This document shows positions 27,470 to 37,288 of a stretch of 64,000 nt of DNA, piece after piece. The translations under genes and the position numbers were made by a program. Every line of letters begins with the position of its first letter. The stretch's first letter is position 1. The notes under the pieces were generated by a model, which ran no database searches, was not told the origin of the DNA, and saw nothing but the letters and a program-made list of their open reading frames with translations. The DNA is from Sphaerisporangium rufum (GTDB taxonomy: Bacteria; Actinomycetota; Actinomycetes; Streptosporangiales; Streptosporangiaceae). Where the stretch lies: the NCBI RefSeq assembly GCF_016863395.1, contig NZ_BOOU01000030.1, positions 1 through 64,000 on the forward strand. The letters run 5' to 3'.

Positions 27470-29815
27470 CTACTTGTCGGGCTTGAAGGTCGCGGTGAAG
27501 GTCTGGAAGTGATCCAGGTACTTCTTCCAGTCCTTCGCCGCCGTCTTCCACACGATCGCGTACCCGTGCCGCTTGTCGGTGACGAAGCCCCGGTCGATGA
27601 CGTGCGACTGGCCGTTGCCGAAGGTGAACTCCCAGTCCGCCGCGGTCTTCCAGTAGCCCTTCACCTCGCGGATGGCGATCAGCTTGTAGCCGGGGAAGTT
27701 GCCGCTCATGCCCGGCACGTCGCGTTCCCAGGTCTTCTTTGCGTCCTTCTCCGGGCTGCTCGTCTGCGCGATCTCCAGGTAGGCGTGCGGGTCCGGGCCG
27801 CGGAATCGGGCCCGAGGGCCGATGTCCCGCTCGAACCGCCACTTCTTGGGCAGCGCGATGGAGAAGCCGGAATGGTGCTTGTAGCGGTGCCAGCCGGCCG
27901 GCACGTCGGCCGCGGAGGACTTCTCCGGCTTTGGTGACTTGCTCGGGCTCGCCGCCGGCGTCGGCGAGGCGGGCGCGGACGACGCCGGCTCCGACGTCGC
28001 CGGGGCCGAGGTGGACCGGTCGCCGCCCGGACCGCCGGAGGCCGCCGGATCGCCGGAGGCGGCGCCGCCGCCGGCCTCGCGCAGGCCGAGCCACAGCGCG
28101 ATGCCGCCAACGATCAGCAGGGCGGGGATGGTCAGCAGCGCGATGCGCAGCAGCGGCAGCGGGCGGTGCCCGGTGCCGGCCGGGTCCGGCGGCGCTACGG
28201 GCGGGGCGCCCGCCGCCGCGGTCTCCGCCGGCGCCGCCGTGCGCGCGGTCTGGGCCGGGGCCGCCGAGCGCGCCGTCTCCGCCGGGCCGGGCGTGGCCGC
28301 CGCGGCGGCCGGCGCCGTGTAGGGGCGCCGGCCGGCCGGGCCGGCGGGCACGGCGCCCGCGGCGGAGCCGGTCTTCCTCGGCGGCGCGCCCGGCGGCCGG
28401 ACCGGCTGCACGGGTGCCTTGAGCTTCTTGGTGCCGGTGCGGGCCGGCGCGGGCGTGGCGGCCGGCCGCTCGCCGGTGCCGGCCGCGCGCCCGTTCCCGC
28501 CGTCCGGGCGGGCGGTGCCGTCCGGGCCGTCAGGTTCGGCGGATGCCGGGGCGGCCCCGGCACCGTCCGCCCGGGGGCCGGAGTCCTGGCCGGCGCCGGA
28601 CCGCGCTCCGGATCGCGGTCCGGACGCGGTGCCGGGCCCGGTGCCCGGATCGGTGCCGGAGCCGGCGCCCGGATCAGTGCCGGAATCGGGTCCGGAATCG
28701 GGTTCAGAGTCCGGCCGGCCGGGACCGGGCCGCGCGCCCGCCGCGCCGGCGCCCGCGCCGGCGGCCGGTGCGGCCGATCCGGGCCGGGGCGGCGCGGGAC
28801 GCCGCCCGGACTCCGGCGAGCGCCGGGGGGCCGGGGCCTGGCGCAGCGACCCCATTTCGCGCAGCGCCTCGCCGCCCTCGCGGGCCCGGGGCACCGCCCC
28901 GGCCTCCGCCGGGGACACGACCGGGGGCGCTGCCGGGGCCTCGGCGGAGGCGGAGGCCGCCGGGGCGGCGGTGGAGCGCTCCTGGGCCACCGCGCGCAGC
29001 ATGCGCTCGGCCTGGTCGGCGCCCAGCCGGCGGTCGGGGTCCTTCTCCAGCAGGCCGAGCAGCACCGGGGCGAGCCGGCCGGCGCGCTTGGGCGGCTCGG
29101 GGGCGTCGGTGAGCACCGCGTGCATGGTCGCCATGGCCATGCCCTTGTCGTGCGGCGGGCGGCCCTCCACGGCGGCGTACAGCGTCGAGCCGAGCGACCA
29201 CAGGTCGGACTCGCGCTGCGCCGCGCTGCCGCGCAGCCGCTCCGGGGCGATGAACGCCGGCGTGCCGACCAGGCCGGTGCGGGTCATCGTCGTGTCGGTC
29301 TCCATGCGGGCGATGCCGAAGTCGGTGAGCACCACCCGGCCGTCCTCGGTCAGCAGGACGTTCTCCGGCTTGACGTCGCGGTGCAGCACGCCGGCGGCGT
29401 GCGCGCTGCGCAGCGCCTCCAGCACCTGCAGGCCGATGTCGGCCACCATGCGCACCGGCAGCGGCCCGTCGTCGCGCAGCACCTGGCCCAGGGAGCGCGA
29501 GTCGACCAGCTGCATGACGATCCAGGGCCGGCCGTCCTCCTCGATGACGTCGTGCACCACCACGACGTTGGGATGGGTCAGCCGGCCGGCGGCGCGCGCC
29601 TCGCGCAGCGTCCGCTGGTTGAGCTCGGCCACCTCGTCGTCCTGGGGATCGCCGGGGTAGCGGACCTCCTTGACCGCGACCGGGCGGTCCAGCAGCTCGT
29701 CGTGGGCCCGCCAGACGATGCCCATGCCACCCCGGCCGATCGGCTCCAGCAGCTGGTAGCGGTCGGCCACCCGGCGTCCCTGCCGCCGTCCGTTCGGCCG
29801 TGCTTCCGACATCAC
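27470..29815 (-). CDS. Membrane Ser/Thr protein kinase with ectodomain (first of the tandem)
   Basis: A 781-residue kinase and the promoter-proximal gene of the three. The catalytic domain (residues about 20-285) has GRGGMG, VAVKE, HRDVKPEN and DFG. A very long Ala/Pro/Gly-rich juxtamembrane segment (about 250 residues, with the repeat SGPDSGTDPGAGSGTDPGTG) precedes the membrane helix (IALLTIPALLIVGGIALWLG). The outer domain of about 140 residues (FSIALPKKWRFERDIGPRAR to FQTFTATFKPDK) matches that of the second kinase. The start GTG 29815 / ATG 29812 follows AAGGGGG. Confidence 0.9.
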   Translation of the reverse strand: MMSEARPNGRRQGRRVADRYQLLEPIGRGGMGIVWRAHDELLDRPVAVKEVRYPGDPQDDEVAELNQRTLREARAAGRLTHPNVVVVHDVIEEDGRPWIVMQLVDSRSLGQVLRDDGPLPVRMVADIGLQVLEALRSAHAAGVLHRDVKPENVLLTEDGRVVLTDFGIARMETDTTMTRTGLVGTPAFIAPERLRGSAAQRESDLWSLGSTLYAAVEGRPPHDKGMAMATMHAVLTDAPEPPKRAGRLAPVLLGLLEKDPDRRLGADQAERMLRAVAQERSTAAPAASASAEAPAAPPVVSPAEAGAVPRAREGGEALREMGSLRQAPAPRRSPESGRRPAPPRPGSAAPAAGAGAGAAGARPGPGRPDSEPDSGPDSGTDPGAGSGTDPGTGPGTASGPRSGARSGAGQDSGPRADGAGAAPASAEPDGPDGTARPDGGNGRAAGTGERPAATPAPARTGTKKLKAPVQPVRPPGAPPRKTGSAAGAVPAGPAGRRPYTAPAAAAATPGPAETARSAAPAQTARTAAPAETAAAGAPPVAPPDPAGTGHRPLPLLRIALLTIPALLIVGGIALWLGLREAGGGAASGDPAASGGPGGDRSTSAPATSEPASSAPASPTPAASPSKSPKPEKSSAADVPAGWHRYKHHSGFSIALPKKWRFERDIGPRARFRGPDPHAYLEIAQTSSPEKDAKKTWERDVPGMSGNFPGYKLIAIREVKGYWKTAADWEFTFGNGQSHVIDRGFVTDKRHGYAIVWKTAAKDWKKYLDHFQTFTATFKPDK

Positions 29816-30131
29816 CCGGCGCTACCCCCTTTCAGGCGAATGAATCGTCCCATAGCGGTGCGCCGGTGCAAACGTGGCGGCCGGCGTACCGTCCGCCATC
29901 TGAGATCGCACGTCCATCTGGCGGCCGCCCGCTGATAATCTCGCTGCCATGACTTGCGGTTTCGTCGCCTCCCGGCGGGTTCCGGGAAGTTCGGGCCGGT
30001 ATCGGATGATCTAGCGAGCACCCGGAGCCGGACGAGGGCGGAGGCGAGGGGCGTCGCTGCCCTTTCGCTGCCATCGCCCTCCCCGCCGGCCCGTGGACGA
30101 CGCGGCCGGCCACCCAGGATAGGGAGCCGAC
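29816..30131. other. Divergent promoter region, kinase operon / chorismate mutase
   Basis: 316 bases between divergent genes. It must hold promoters for both directions. GATAAT at 29933-29938 is a possible -10 for the rightward gene, but no convincing -35 is seen. A second AT-richer patch at 29830-29860 is near the kinase start. No gene is recognised in it. Confidence 0.35.
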
Positions 30132-31094
30132 ATGTCATCGACCGTGCAGACAGTAGCGCACACCGTCCGCGTCCGGAGCGTCACCCTCGGAGACGGCCCG
30201 GTCCTGGTCGTGGCGGGTGCCGGCGGATCCCCGGACGGTGATCGCGCCGATGGCGGTCCCGGGCCCGCGGGCGCCGACGTCCGCTGGCTCGCCCCGCGGC
30301 CCGGCCGGGCCGCGGCCGAGCTCGCCGCCGCCCGCGCCGGGCGGGACGTCCCGGTGCTGGCCGAGCCCGCCACCGACGCCGACCTGCCCGCGGTGGCCGC
30401 CGGCGCCGACGGCGTCGTGGTCGGCGCCGCCTGGGCGCGCGATCCGGCCCGGCTGGCCGCCGCCGCCCGGCTCGGGCTGCCGGTCGTCCTGCAGCGGCCG
30501 CCCGGCGCGGACCTGGCCGAGTGGCTGGAGCTGGCCGCGCGGTGCGCCGGCGCCGCCGGGGTGGCGCTGTGCGAGCCGGGGGAGGGAACGGCGGGCGAGC
30601 CGCCGGCCGCCGACCTCGGCCTGGCCGCCGCGGCGCGGGAGCGGTCCGGGCTGCCGGTGCTCGCCGCGCCCGGCACCCGGTTGGCCGCCGCGACGGTCGC
30701 CGCCGGGATGGACGGACTGTGGCTGCCGGCCGGGGCCGGCGAGGCGGAGGCCGCCGCGGCCCGGGAGGCGGCGACCCTGGTCGGCGCGCTGCTGCGGCCG
30801 CAGTCCCCGGCCACCCTGGCGAGCGCGCGGGGCGCCATCGACCGGGTGGACGCCGCGCTGGCGGTGCTGCTGGAGCGGCGCGCCGCGCTGGCGGGCACCG
30901 TGCAGCGGCTCAAGCCGGTCGGCGGGTTCGCCGGGCGGGACGCCGAGCGCGAGCGGCGGCTGGTCGCGGCGATGGCCCGCCGGGCGCCCCGGCTGGGCGA
31001 GGCCCGGCTGGCGCCCATCATGAACGCGGTCATCGAGGCCGGCCTGCGGCTCAGCGAGGACGCCCCCGCCGCCGGCCCGCGTCCCCGCGGCTGA
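30132..31094 (+). CDS. Chorismate mutase fused to degenerate DAHP-synthase-like domain
   Basis: A 320-residue protein. The C-terminal 90 residues are an AroQ-type chorismate mutase (ARGAIDRVDAALAVLLERRA; ERERRLVAAMARRAP; APIMNAVIEAGLRL). The first 220 residues keep the order of strands and helices of a DAHP synthase barrel (PVLVVAGA start, GLPVVLQRPPGADLAEWLEL, VALCEPGEG, GMDGLWLPAG). They appear to lack the Lys, Arg, Cys, His and Glu ligands of active enzymes. The barrel may be a regulatory or structural partner. The gene lies 118 bases before dnaE. Confidence 0.7.
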   Translation: MSSTVQTVAHTVRVRSVTLGDGPVLVVAGAGGSPDGDRADGGPGPAGADVRWLAPRPGRAAAELAAARAGRDVPVLAEPATDADLPAVAAGADGVVVGAAWARDPARLAAAARLGLPVVLQRPPGADLAEWLELAARCAGAAGVALCEPGEGTAGEPPAADLGLAAAARERSGLPVLAAPGTRLAAATVAAGMDGLWLPAGAGEAEAAAAREAATLVGALLRPQSPATLASARGAIDRVDAALAVLLERRAALAGTVQRLKPVGGFAGRDAERERRLVAAMARRAPRLGEARLAPIMNAVIEAGLRLSEDAPAAGPRPRG

Positions 31095-31212
31095 CCCCCG
31101 GGGGCCGGCGGGTCACGATTGGGACCCGAGGGCCTGGTGTGCGGCGAGAGGCGCCGGCACGGCGTAGGCTCTCATCCGCCGCACCGGATCGACGGGGAAA
31201 GGGACGGCCCGC

Positions 31213-34200
31213 ATGGCTGATTCGTTCGTGCATCTGCACGTCCACACCGAGTACTCCATGCTCGACGGGGCGGCGCGGCTGAAGCAGATGTTCAAACAGG
31301 TCGGCGACCTCGGAATGCCCGCCATCGCGATCACCGACCACGGCAACATGCACGGCGCCTACGACTTCCACCGGCAGGCCACCGCGGCCGGCGTCAAGCC
31401 GATCCTCGGCATCGAGGCCTACGTCGCCCCCGAGTCCCGGCTGAACAAGCGGCCGGTGCTGTGGGGCGAGCCGCACCAGAAGAGCGACGACGTGTCGGCC
31501 GGCGGCTACTACACGCACATGACGATCTGGGCGCGCAACGCCACCGGGCTCGGCAACCTGATGAAGCTCTCCTCGCGCGCCTACACCGAGGGGTTCGTCC
31601 GCAAGTGGGCGCGGATGGACGCCGAGCTGCTCACCGAGCACGCCGACGGGCTGATGGCCACCACCGGCTGCCCGTCCGGCGAGGTGCAGACGCGGCTGCG
31701 CCTCGGGCAGTACGACCGGGCGGTGGCCGCCGCGGCCCGCTACCAGGAGATCTTCGGGAAGGACAACTACTTCCTGGAGATCATGGACCACGGGCTGGAC
31801 ATCGAGCGCCGGGTCCGCGACGGGCTCACCCGAATCTCCGCCGAGCTCGGCATCCCGCCGCTGGTCACCAACGACTCGCACTACACCTACGAGTCCGACT
31901 CCACCTCGCACGACGCGCTGCTGTGCATCCAGACCGGCAAGCAGCTGTCCGACCCCGACCGCTTCCGCTTCGACGGCTCGGGCTACTACATCAAGTCCGC
32001 CGACGAGATGCGCGCGGTGGACTCCTCCGACCTGTGGGCCGAAGGCTGCCGCAACACGCTGCTGGTGGCCGAGAAGGTCGAGCCGGAGGGCATGTTCACC
32101 TTCAAGAACCTGATGCCCACCTTCCCGGTGCCCGACGGCGAGACCGAGGAGAGCTGGTTCCGCAAGGAGATCGAGGCCGGCATGCGCCGCCGGTTCCCCG
32201 AGGGGGTGGACGAGGAGCACCGCCGCCAGATCGACTTCGAGATGGGCGTCATCCTGCAGATGGGGTTCCCCTCGTACTTCCTGGTGGTCGCCGACTTCAT
32301 CATGTGGGCGAAGAACAACGGCATCCGGGTCGGCCCGGGCCGCGGGTCGGCGGCGGGCTCGCTGGCCGCCTACGCCCTCGGCATCACCGACCTCGACCCG
32401 CTGCCGCACGGCCTGATCTTCGAGCGGTTCCTCAACCCCGACCGGGTGTCCATGCCCGACGTCGACATCGACTTCGACGAACGCCGCCGGGCCGACGTGA
32501 TCCGGTACGTCACCGAGAAGTACGGCGCCGACAAGGTCGCGATGATCGCCACCTTCGGCACCATCAAGGCGAAGGCGGCCATCAAGGACGCCGCCCGCGT
32601 CCTCGGCTATCCCTACGCGCTCGGCGACAAGGTCTCCAAGGCGTTTCCGCCCGCCGTCATGGGCAAGGACATCCCGCTGTCGGGCATCTTCGACCCCGAG
32701 CACCCCCGGTACAACGAGGCCGGCGAGCTGCGCAGGCTCTACGAGGAGGACGTCGACGTCAAGGCGGCGATGGACCTCGGCCGCGGCCTGGAGGGCCTGA
32801 TCCGGCAGACCGGCGTGCACGCGGCCGGCGTGATCATGTCGTCGGAGGTGCTGACCGACTACATCCCGATCATGCGCCGGGACGCGGACGGCGCGATCAT
32901 CACGCAGTTCGACTACCCGACCTGCGAGACGCTCGGCCTGCTGAAGATGGACTTCCTCGGCCTGCGCAACCTCACGATCATCGACGACTGCCTGAAGATG
33001 ATCGAGGGCAACACCGGCACGATGATCGACCTGCTCAAGCTGCCGCTGGACGACGCCAAGACCTACGAGCTGCTCGGCCGCGGCGACACCCTCGGGGTGT
33101 TCCAGCTGGACGGCGGCGGCATGCGCTCGCTGCTGCGGCTGATGAAGCCGGACAACTTCGAGGACATCTCCGCGGTCGGCGCGCTCTACCGGCCGGGCCC
33201 GATGGGCGCCAACTCCCACACCAACTACGCGCTGCGCAAGAACGGCCAGCAGCAGATCACCCCGATCCATCCGGAGTTCGAGGAGTCGCTGGCCGAGATC
33301 CTCGGCACCACCTACGGCCTGATCGTGTACCAGGAGCAGGTCATGGCCATCGCGCAGAAGGTCGCCGGGTTCTCGCTCGGCAAGGCCGACCTGCTGCGCC
33401 GGGCGATGGGCAAGAAGAAGAAGGCCGAGCTGGACAAGCAGTTCGCGTCCTTCGAGAAGGGCATGAAGGACAACGGCTACTCGGCCGCGGCCATCAAGAC
33501 CCTGTGGGACATCCTGGTCCCGTTCTCCGACTACGCCTTCAACAAGGCGCACAGCGCCGCCTACGGCCTGGTCTCCTACTGGACGGCCTACCTGAAGGCC
33601 AACCACCCGGCCGAGTACATGGCCGCGCTGCTGACCTCGGTGAAGGACGACAAGGACAAGTCGGCGCTCTACCTCAACGAATGCCGCCGGATGGGCATCA
33701 AGGTGCTCCCGCCGGACGTCAACGACTCCGACTTCGACTTCACCCCGCGCGGCAGCGACATCCGCTTCGGGCTGTCGGCGGTCCGCAACGTCGGCGGCAA
33801 CGTGGTGGACGGCATCATCACCGCTCGCCGGGAGAAGGGCCGTTTCGCCGACTTCAAGGACTTCCTGCGCAAGGTGCCGGCCATCGTCTGCAACAAGCGG
33901 GTGGTCGAGTCCCTGATCAAGGCCGGCGCGTTCGACGCGCTCGGGCACGTCCGCAAGGGCCTGATCATGGTGCACGAGCAGGCGGTGGACGCGATCATCG
34001 ACATCAAGAAGAACGAGGCGATCGGCCAGGACTCGCTGTTCGGCGCGGTGGACGGCGCCGAGGACCAGACCTTCGACGTGCAGATCCCGGCGGGGGAGTG
34101 GGACAAGACCACCCTGCTGGTGTTCGAGCGCGAGATGCTCGGCCTGTACGTCTCCGACCATCCGCTGTTCGGCGTGGAGCACATCCTGTCGGCCGGCGCC

Positions 34201-34734
34201 GACTGCTCGGTGGCGGCGTTGCAGGGCGAGGAGCGGCCGGACGGCCAGGTGGTCACCGTGGGCGGCATCCTCACCGGCCTACAGCGCAAGGTCACCAAGA
34301 AGGGCGACACCTGGGTGCTCACCACCCTGGAGGACCTGGAGGGCGCCATCGAGGTGATGATCTTCCCATCTGCCTACCAGCTGTGCGCGACGGTGCTCGC
34401 CGAGGACGCCATCGTCTTCGTCAAGGGCCGGCTGGACCGCCGGGAGGACGTCGCCAAGATCGTGGCGATGGAGGTGACCGCGCCCGACCTGTCACAGGAG
34501 GCGGGCGGGCCGCTGGTGGTCAGCCTGCCGCTCACCCGGTGCACGCCACCGGTGATCGGCCGGCTGAAGGAGGTGCTGACCACCCACCGCGGCACCACCG
34601 AGGTGCACCTGCAGCTGCACAACGGCGCCAAGACCACCGTCATGCGCCTGGACGACCGGCTGCGGGTGGCCCCCTCGCCGGCCCTGATGGGCGACCTCAA
34701 GCAGCTCCTCGGCCCCGCCTGCCTCAGCGCCTGA
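31213..34734 (+). CDS. dnaE: DNA polymerase III alpha subunit
   Basis: An 1173-residue replicative polymerase subunit. An N-terminal PHP domain ([34 protein letters not shown]) precedes the polymerase core, with the catalytic acidic cluster [10 protein letters not shown] at residues about 415-423 and the conserved [11 protein letters not shown] helix-hairpin-helix follows, then an OB fold with [15 protein letters not shown] near the C terminus. Length and domain order are those of DnaE1. AAAGGGA lies just before the ATG. It sits alone on the strand; the next gene is convergent. Confidence 0.97.
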   Translation: MADSFVHLHVHTEYSMLDGAARLKQMFKQVGDLGMPAIAITDHGNMHGAYDFHRQATAAGVKPILGIEAYVAPESRLNKRPVLWGEPHQKSDDVSAGGYYTHMTIWARNATGLGNLMKLSSRAYTEGFVRKWARMDAELLTEHADGLMATTGCPSGEVQTRLRLGQYDRAVAAAARYQEIFGKDNYFLEIMDHGLDIERRVRDGLTRISAELGIPPLVTNDSHYTYESDSTSHDALLCIQTGKQLSDPDRFRFDGSGYYIKSADEMRAVDSSDLWAEGCRNTLLVAEKVEPEGMFTFKNLMPTFPVPDGETEESWFRKEIEAGMRRRFPEGVDEEHRRQIDFEMGVILQMGFPSYFLVVADFIMWAKNNGIRVGPGRGSAAGSLAAYALGITDLDPLPHGLIFERFLNPDRVSMPDVDIDFDERRRADVIRYVTEKYGADKVAMIATFGTIKAKAAIKDAARVLGYPYALGDKVSKAFPPAVMGKDIPLSGIFDPEHPRYNEAGELRRLYEEDVDVKAAMDLGRGLEGLIRQTGVHAAGVIMSSEVLTDYIPIMRRDADGAIITQFDYPTCETLGLLKMDFLGLRNLTIIDDCLKMIEGNTGTMIDLLKLPLDDAKTYELLGRGDTLGVFQLDGGGMRSLLRLMKPDNFEDISAVGALYRPGPMGANSHTNYALRKNGQQQITPIHPEFEESLAEILGTTYGLIVYQEQVMAIAQKVAGFSLGKADLLRRAMGKKKKAELDKQFASFEKGMKDNGYSAAAIKTLWDILVPFSDYAFNKAHSAAYGLVSYWTAYLKANHPAEYMAALLTSVKDDKDKSALYLNECRRMGIKVLPPDVNDSDFDFTPRGSDIRFGLSAVRNVGGNVVDGIITARREKGRFADFKDFLRKVPAIVCNKRVVESLIKAGAFDALGHVRKGLIMVHEQAVDAIIDIKKNEAIGQDSLFGAVDGAEDQTFDVQIPAGEWDKTTLLVFEREMLGLYVSDHPLFGVEHILSAGADCSVAALQGEERPDGQVVTVGGILTGLQRKVTKKGDTWVLTTLEDLEGAIEVMIFPSAYQLCATVLAEDAIVFVKGRLDRREDVAKIVAMEVTAPDLSQEAGGPLVVSLPLTRCTPPVIGRLKEVLTTHRGTTEVHLQLHNGAKTTVMRLDDRLRVAPSPALMGDLKQLLGPACLSA

Positions 34735-34760
34735 CCCGGCTCCGGCCGGTCCGGTCCGGC

Positions 34761-34787
34761 GCCGCCGGCGGGTGCGCGTCCGGCGGC
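34761..34787. terminator. Possible terminator between dnaE and the PBP gene
   Basis: GCCGCCGG (34761-34768) and CCGGCGGC (34780-34787) form an 8-bp stem with an 11-base loop between convergent stops at 34734 and 34867. There is no T run. Confidence 0.45.
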
Positions 34788-34866
34788 CGGCCCAGGTCAG
34801 GAGCGGGGAGGGTGCCGGACCCCGGGCACGTTCCAGCCGCGGCCGGGACGCCGGCCGGAGGTGGTT

Positions 34867-37236
34867 TCACCAGCCCGGATAGCCCCCCGGGCCGGGGGCG
34901 GCCGGGTCGGCGGGGGCGGGCACCGCGTCCGCCGGCGGGCGGGACCACCGCGGCCGGCGGGGCAGTACGTACACCTCGACCTCCGGCCAGAACGGGTCGG
35001 CGCCGGGACCGCCGGCCGGCCGGCGGTGCCCGCGCCGGCGCCCGCCCGGCGGCTCGCCGCCGTCCCACGGCTCTCCGGGGCCCAGGGCCTGGTCCTCCGG
35101 CCGCAGGCCCGGCGTGCTGCCGCCGCCGAACCGCGCCAGGTCCGGCGGGGTGAACGGGGTCGGCGGCACGTCCCGCAGCGCCCGTTCCATCGAGGCGACC
35201 CAGATCGGCCCGGGCAGCGTGGCGCCCTGCACGCCCCCGTAGGACCGCCCGCCGATCTCCACGCCGGTCAGCGGGTACTTGTAGGCGCCGCGGATGTCGC
35301 CCAGGCTCACCGCGGCCGAAAGGTCGGGGGTGTAGCCGGCGAACCAGGCCGAGGTGTACCCGTTGTTGGTGCCGGTCTTGCCGGCCGCGTCCCGGCCGAT
35401 GCCCTGCCCGCGCATGGTGCCCCGGGTGAACACCCCGGTCAGGATGTGGCTCACCGCGTCGGCGACCGCCGGTTCGATCGCGCCGGTGCAGCTCGGCCGG
35501 ATCGGGGTCCGCCGCCCGTCCCGCTCGGCGATCTCCATGATGGCCTGCGGGCGGCAGTAGCGCCCGCGCGCGCCGAAGGTGGCGAACGCCGCCGCCACCG
35601 TCACCGGGTCCATCTCGTTGGCGCCGAGGGTGAACGTCGGCACCTCCCGCAGCGGGCGGCCGTCGGCCCGGGCGATGCCGGCCGACCGGGCGGTGCGCAC
35701 CACGTCGCACAGGCCCACGTCGCGCTCCAGCATCATGTAGAAGATGTTCACCGACTGCCAGGTGCCGGTCGCGATGCTGTACGGTCCGCCGCGGCCCTCG
35801 CCGCCGGCGTTGTGGATCACCGTGTCCGGGGCGTCCACCCGGTGTCCCGAGCAGTCGCGGTACCCCGAGGACGGCACGAAGCTTCCGGGCGTGTCGAAGC
35901 CCTGGTCGAAGCGCCACCCCTTGGCCAGCGCGGTGGCCAGCGTGAACACCTTGAACGTGGAGCCGGCCTGGAAGCCCTGTCCGCCGCCGTGCGCCATGTC
36001 CGCGGCCAGGTTGTAGGTGGTGCGCGGCCCGTCGGCGCGGTCGCCCCGGTTCGCGCCGTACTTCTTGCTGGCGGCCAGCGCGCGGATCCGCCCGGTACCG
36101 GGTTCCACCATGGCCTCCGCCGCCACCTGGGAATCCTTGGCGTGGACGTGCGCGGCGATGGCGTGATCGGCGGCCCGCTGGGCCGTGCGGTCCAGGCTGG
36201 TCCTGATCACCAGGCCGTCCCGGTAGAGCCGGTGCTCCCGCTCGGCCCGCGTCTGCCCGAAGGCCGGGTTGGCGCCGATCTCCCGCTGCACGTACAGGCA
36301 GAAGAACGGGAAGTCGCTCTCGGCGCACCCGCCCGGCTCCGGGCGTGGGTTCAGCGCCAGCGGCGCCGCCCGGGCCGCGTCCGCCGCCGCCCGCGGGACC
36401 ATCTTCAGCCGGGCCATCCGGTCCAGCACCAGGTCGCGGCGCTCGCGCAGCCGCCGCTGGTGCCGCCGGCCGAGGGTCGGGTCGGTGAGGTAGGGCGTGC
36501 GCACCGCGCCGGCCAGGGTGGCGGCCTGCGGCAGCGTCAGCGCCGCCGCCGAGGTGCCGAAGAACCGCCTGGCGGCGGCCTGCACGCCGAAGGCGCCACC
36601 GCCGAAATAGGTGATGTTCAGGTACCTGGTCAGGATCTGGTCCTTGGTGTACTTGCGTTCCAGGGTCACCGCGTACCGCAGTTCCTGCAGCTTGCGGCGG
36701 ATGCTCGGCGCGCGGGCCAGGACGCGCTCGGACTCCGAGCGGGCGTTCTGCAGCAGGATGTTCTTGACGAGCTGCTGGGTGAGGGAGGATCCGCCCTGCC
36801 GGATGCTCCCGGCCCGCGTGTTGGCGATGATCGCGCGCAGCGTGCCCTTCAGGTCGAGGCCGGCGTGCTCGTAGAAGCGGGCGTCCTCGATGGCCACGAT
36901 GGCCTTGAGCATGACCGGCGCGATCCGGTGGATCGCCACCGACTGGCGGTTCTGCACGTAGAACTGGGCGAACACCCGCCCGTGGCGGTCCAGCAGCCGG
37001 GTGCGCTCCGGCAGCGGCGCCTCGCGCAGCACCGCCGGCACCTGAAAGAAGTCGTGCGCGGTGTCCCTGGCCAGCACCCCGGCCCCGCCGACCGCGGGCA
37101 GCGCCAGCCCGGCGACCAGCAGCCCGCCGGCCACACCGGCGCCGGCCAGCAGCAGGACGGCCGCCGCCACCGGGCGTTCCCGGCGGCGGGCGGACTCGCC
37201 GCCGGGCTCCCGGCGGGCGGCGGATCCGAAGGTCAC
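34867..37236 (-). CDS. Class A penicillin-binding protein (transglycosylase/transpeptidase)
   Basis: A 789-residue bifunctional murein synthase. A membrane anchor (residues about 24-50) is followed by a GT51 glycosyltransferase domain (AIEDARFYEHAG, QGGSSLTQQLVKN, RKLQELRYA, GGGAFGVQAAARRFFG). The transpeptidase domain has SxxK in GSTFKVFTL, SxN (SVN) and KTG (GKTGTNN). The C terminus is a Pro/Gly/Arg-rich tail. The GTG at 37236 was chosen, but a TTG at 37269 is also possible; neither has a clear ribosome site. It lies 52 bases downstream of murA on the same strand, so both may be transcribed together. Confidence 0.92.
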   Translation of the reverse strand: MTFGSAARREPGGESARRRERPVAAAVLLLAGAGVAGGLLVAGLALPAVGGAGVLARDTAHDFFQVPAVLREAPLPERTRLLDRHGRVFAQFYVQNRQSVAIHRIAPVMLKAIVAIEDARFYEHAGLDLKGTLRAIIANTRAGSIRQGGSSLTQQLVKNILLQNARSESERVLARAPSIRRKLQELRYAVTLERKYTKDQILTRYLNITYFGGGAFGVQAAARRFFGTSAAALTLPQAATLAGAVRTPYLTDPTLGRRHQRRLRERRDLVLDRMARLKMVPRAAADAARAAPLALNPRPEPGGCAESDFPFFCLYVQREIGANPAFGQTRAEREHRLYRDGLVIRTSLDRTAQRAADHAIAAHVHAKDSQVAAEAMVEPGTGRIRALAASKKYGANRGDRADGPRTTYNLAADMAHGGGQGFQAGSTFKVFTLATALAKGWRFDQGFDTPGSFVPSSGYRDCSGHRVDAPDTVIHNAGGEGRGGPYSIATGTWQSVNIFYMMLERDVGLCDVVRTARSAGIARADGRPLREVPTFTLGANEMDPVTVAAAFATFGARGRYCRPQAIMEIAERDGRRTPIRPSCTGAIEPAVADAVSHILTGVFTRGTMRGQGIGRDAAGKTGTNNGYTSAWFAGYTPDLSAAVSLGDIRGAYKYPLTGVEIGGRSYGGVQGATLPGPIWVASMERALRDVPPTPFTPPDLARFGGGSTPGLRPEDQALGPGEPWDGGEPPGGRRRGHRRPAGGPGADPFWPEVEVYVLPRRPRWSRPPADAVPAPADPAAPGPGGYPGW

Positions 37237-37288
37237 GCAGTAGACGTGCGACCGAGGGAACCTCGGCAAACGCCCGCCGCGGGAAGCT

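Noticed and set aside
31051..34182. A 1043-codon open frame opposite dnaE
   Set aside because: It is the mirror of a high-GC gene (stop codons are rare in the antisense frame). Its product is Val/Gly/His/Asp-rich without domain features, while dnaE is unmistakable.
31461..35153. A 1230-codon frame on the same strand as dnaE
   Set aside because: It is dnaE read out of frame; composition is Arg/Gly/Ala/Pro-rich and it runs past the dnaE stop into the PBP region.
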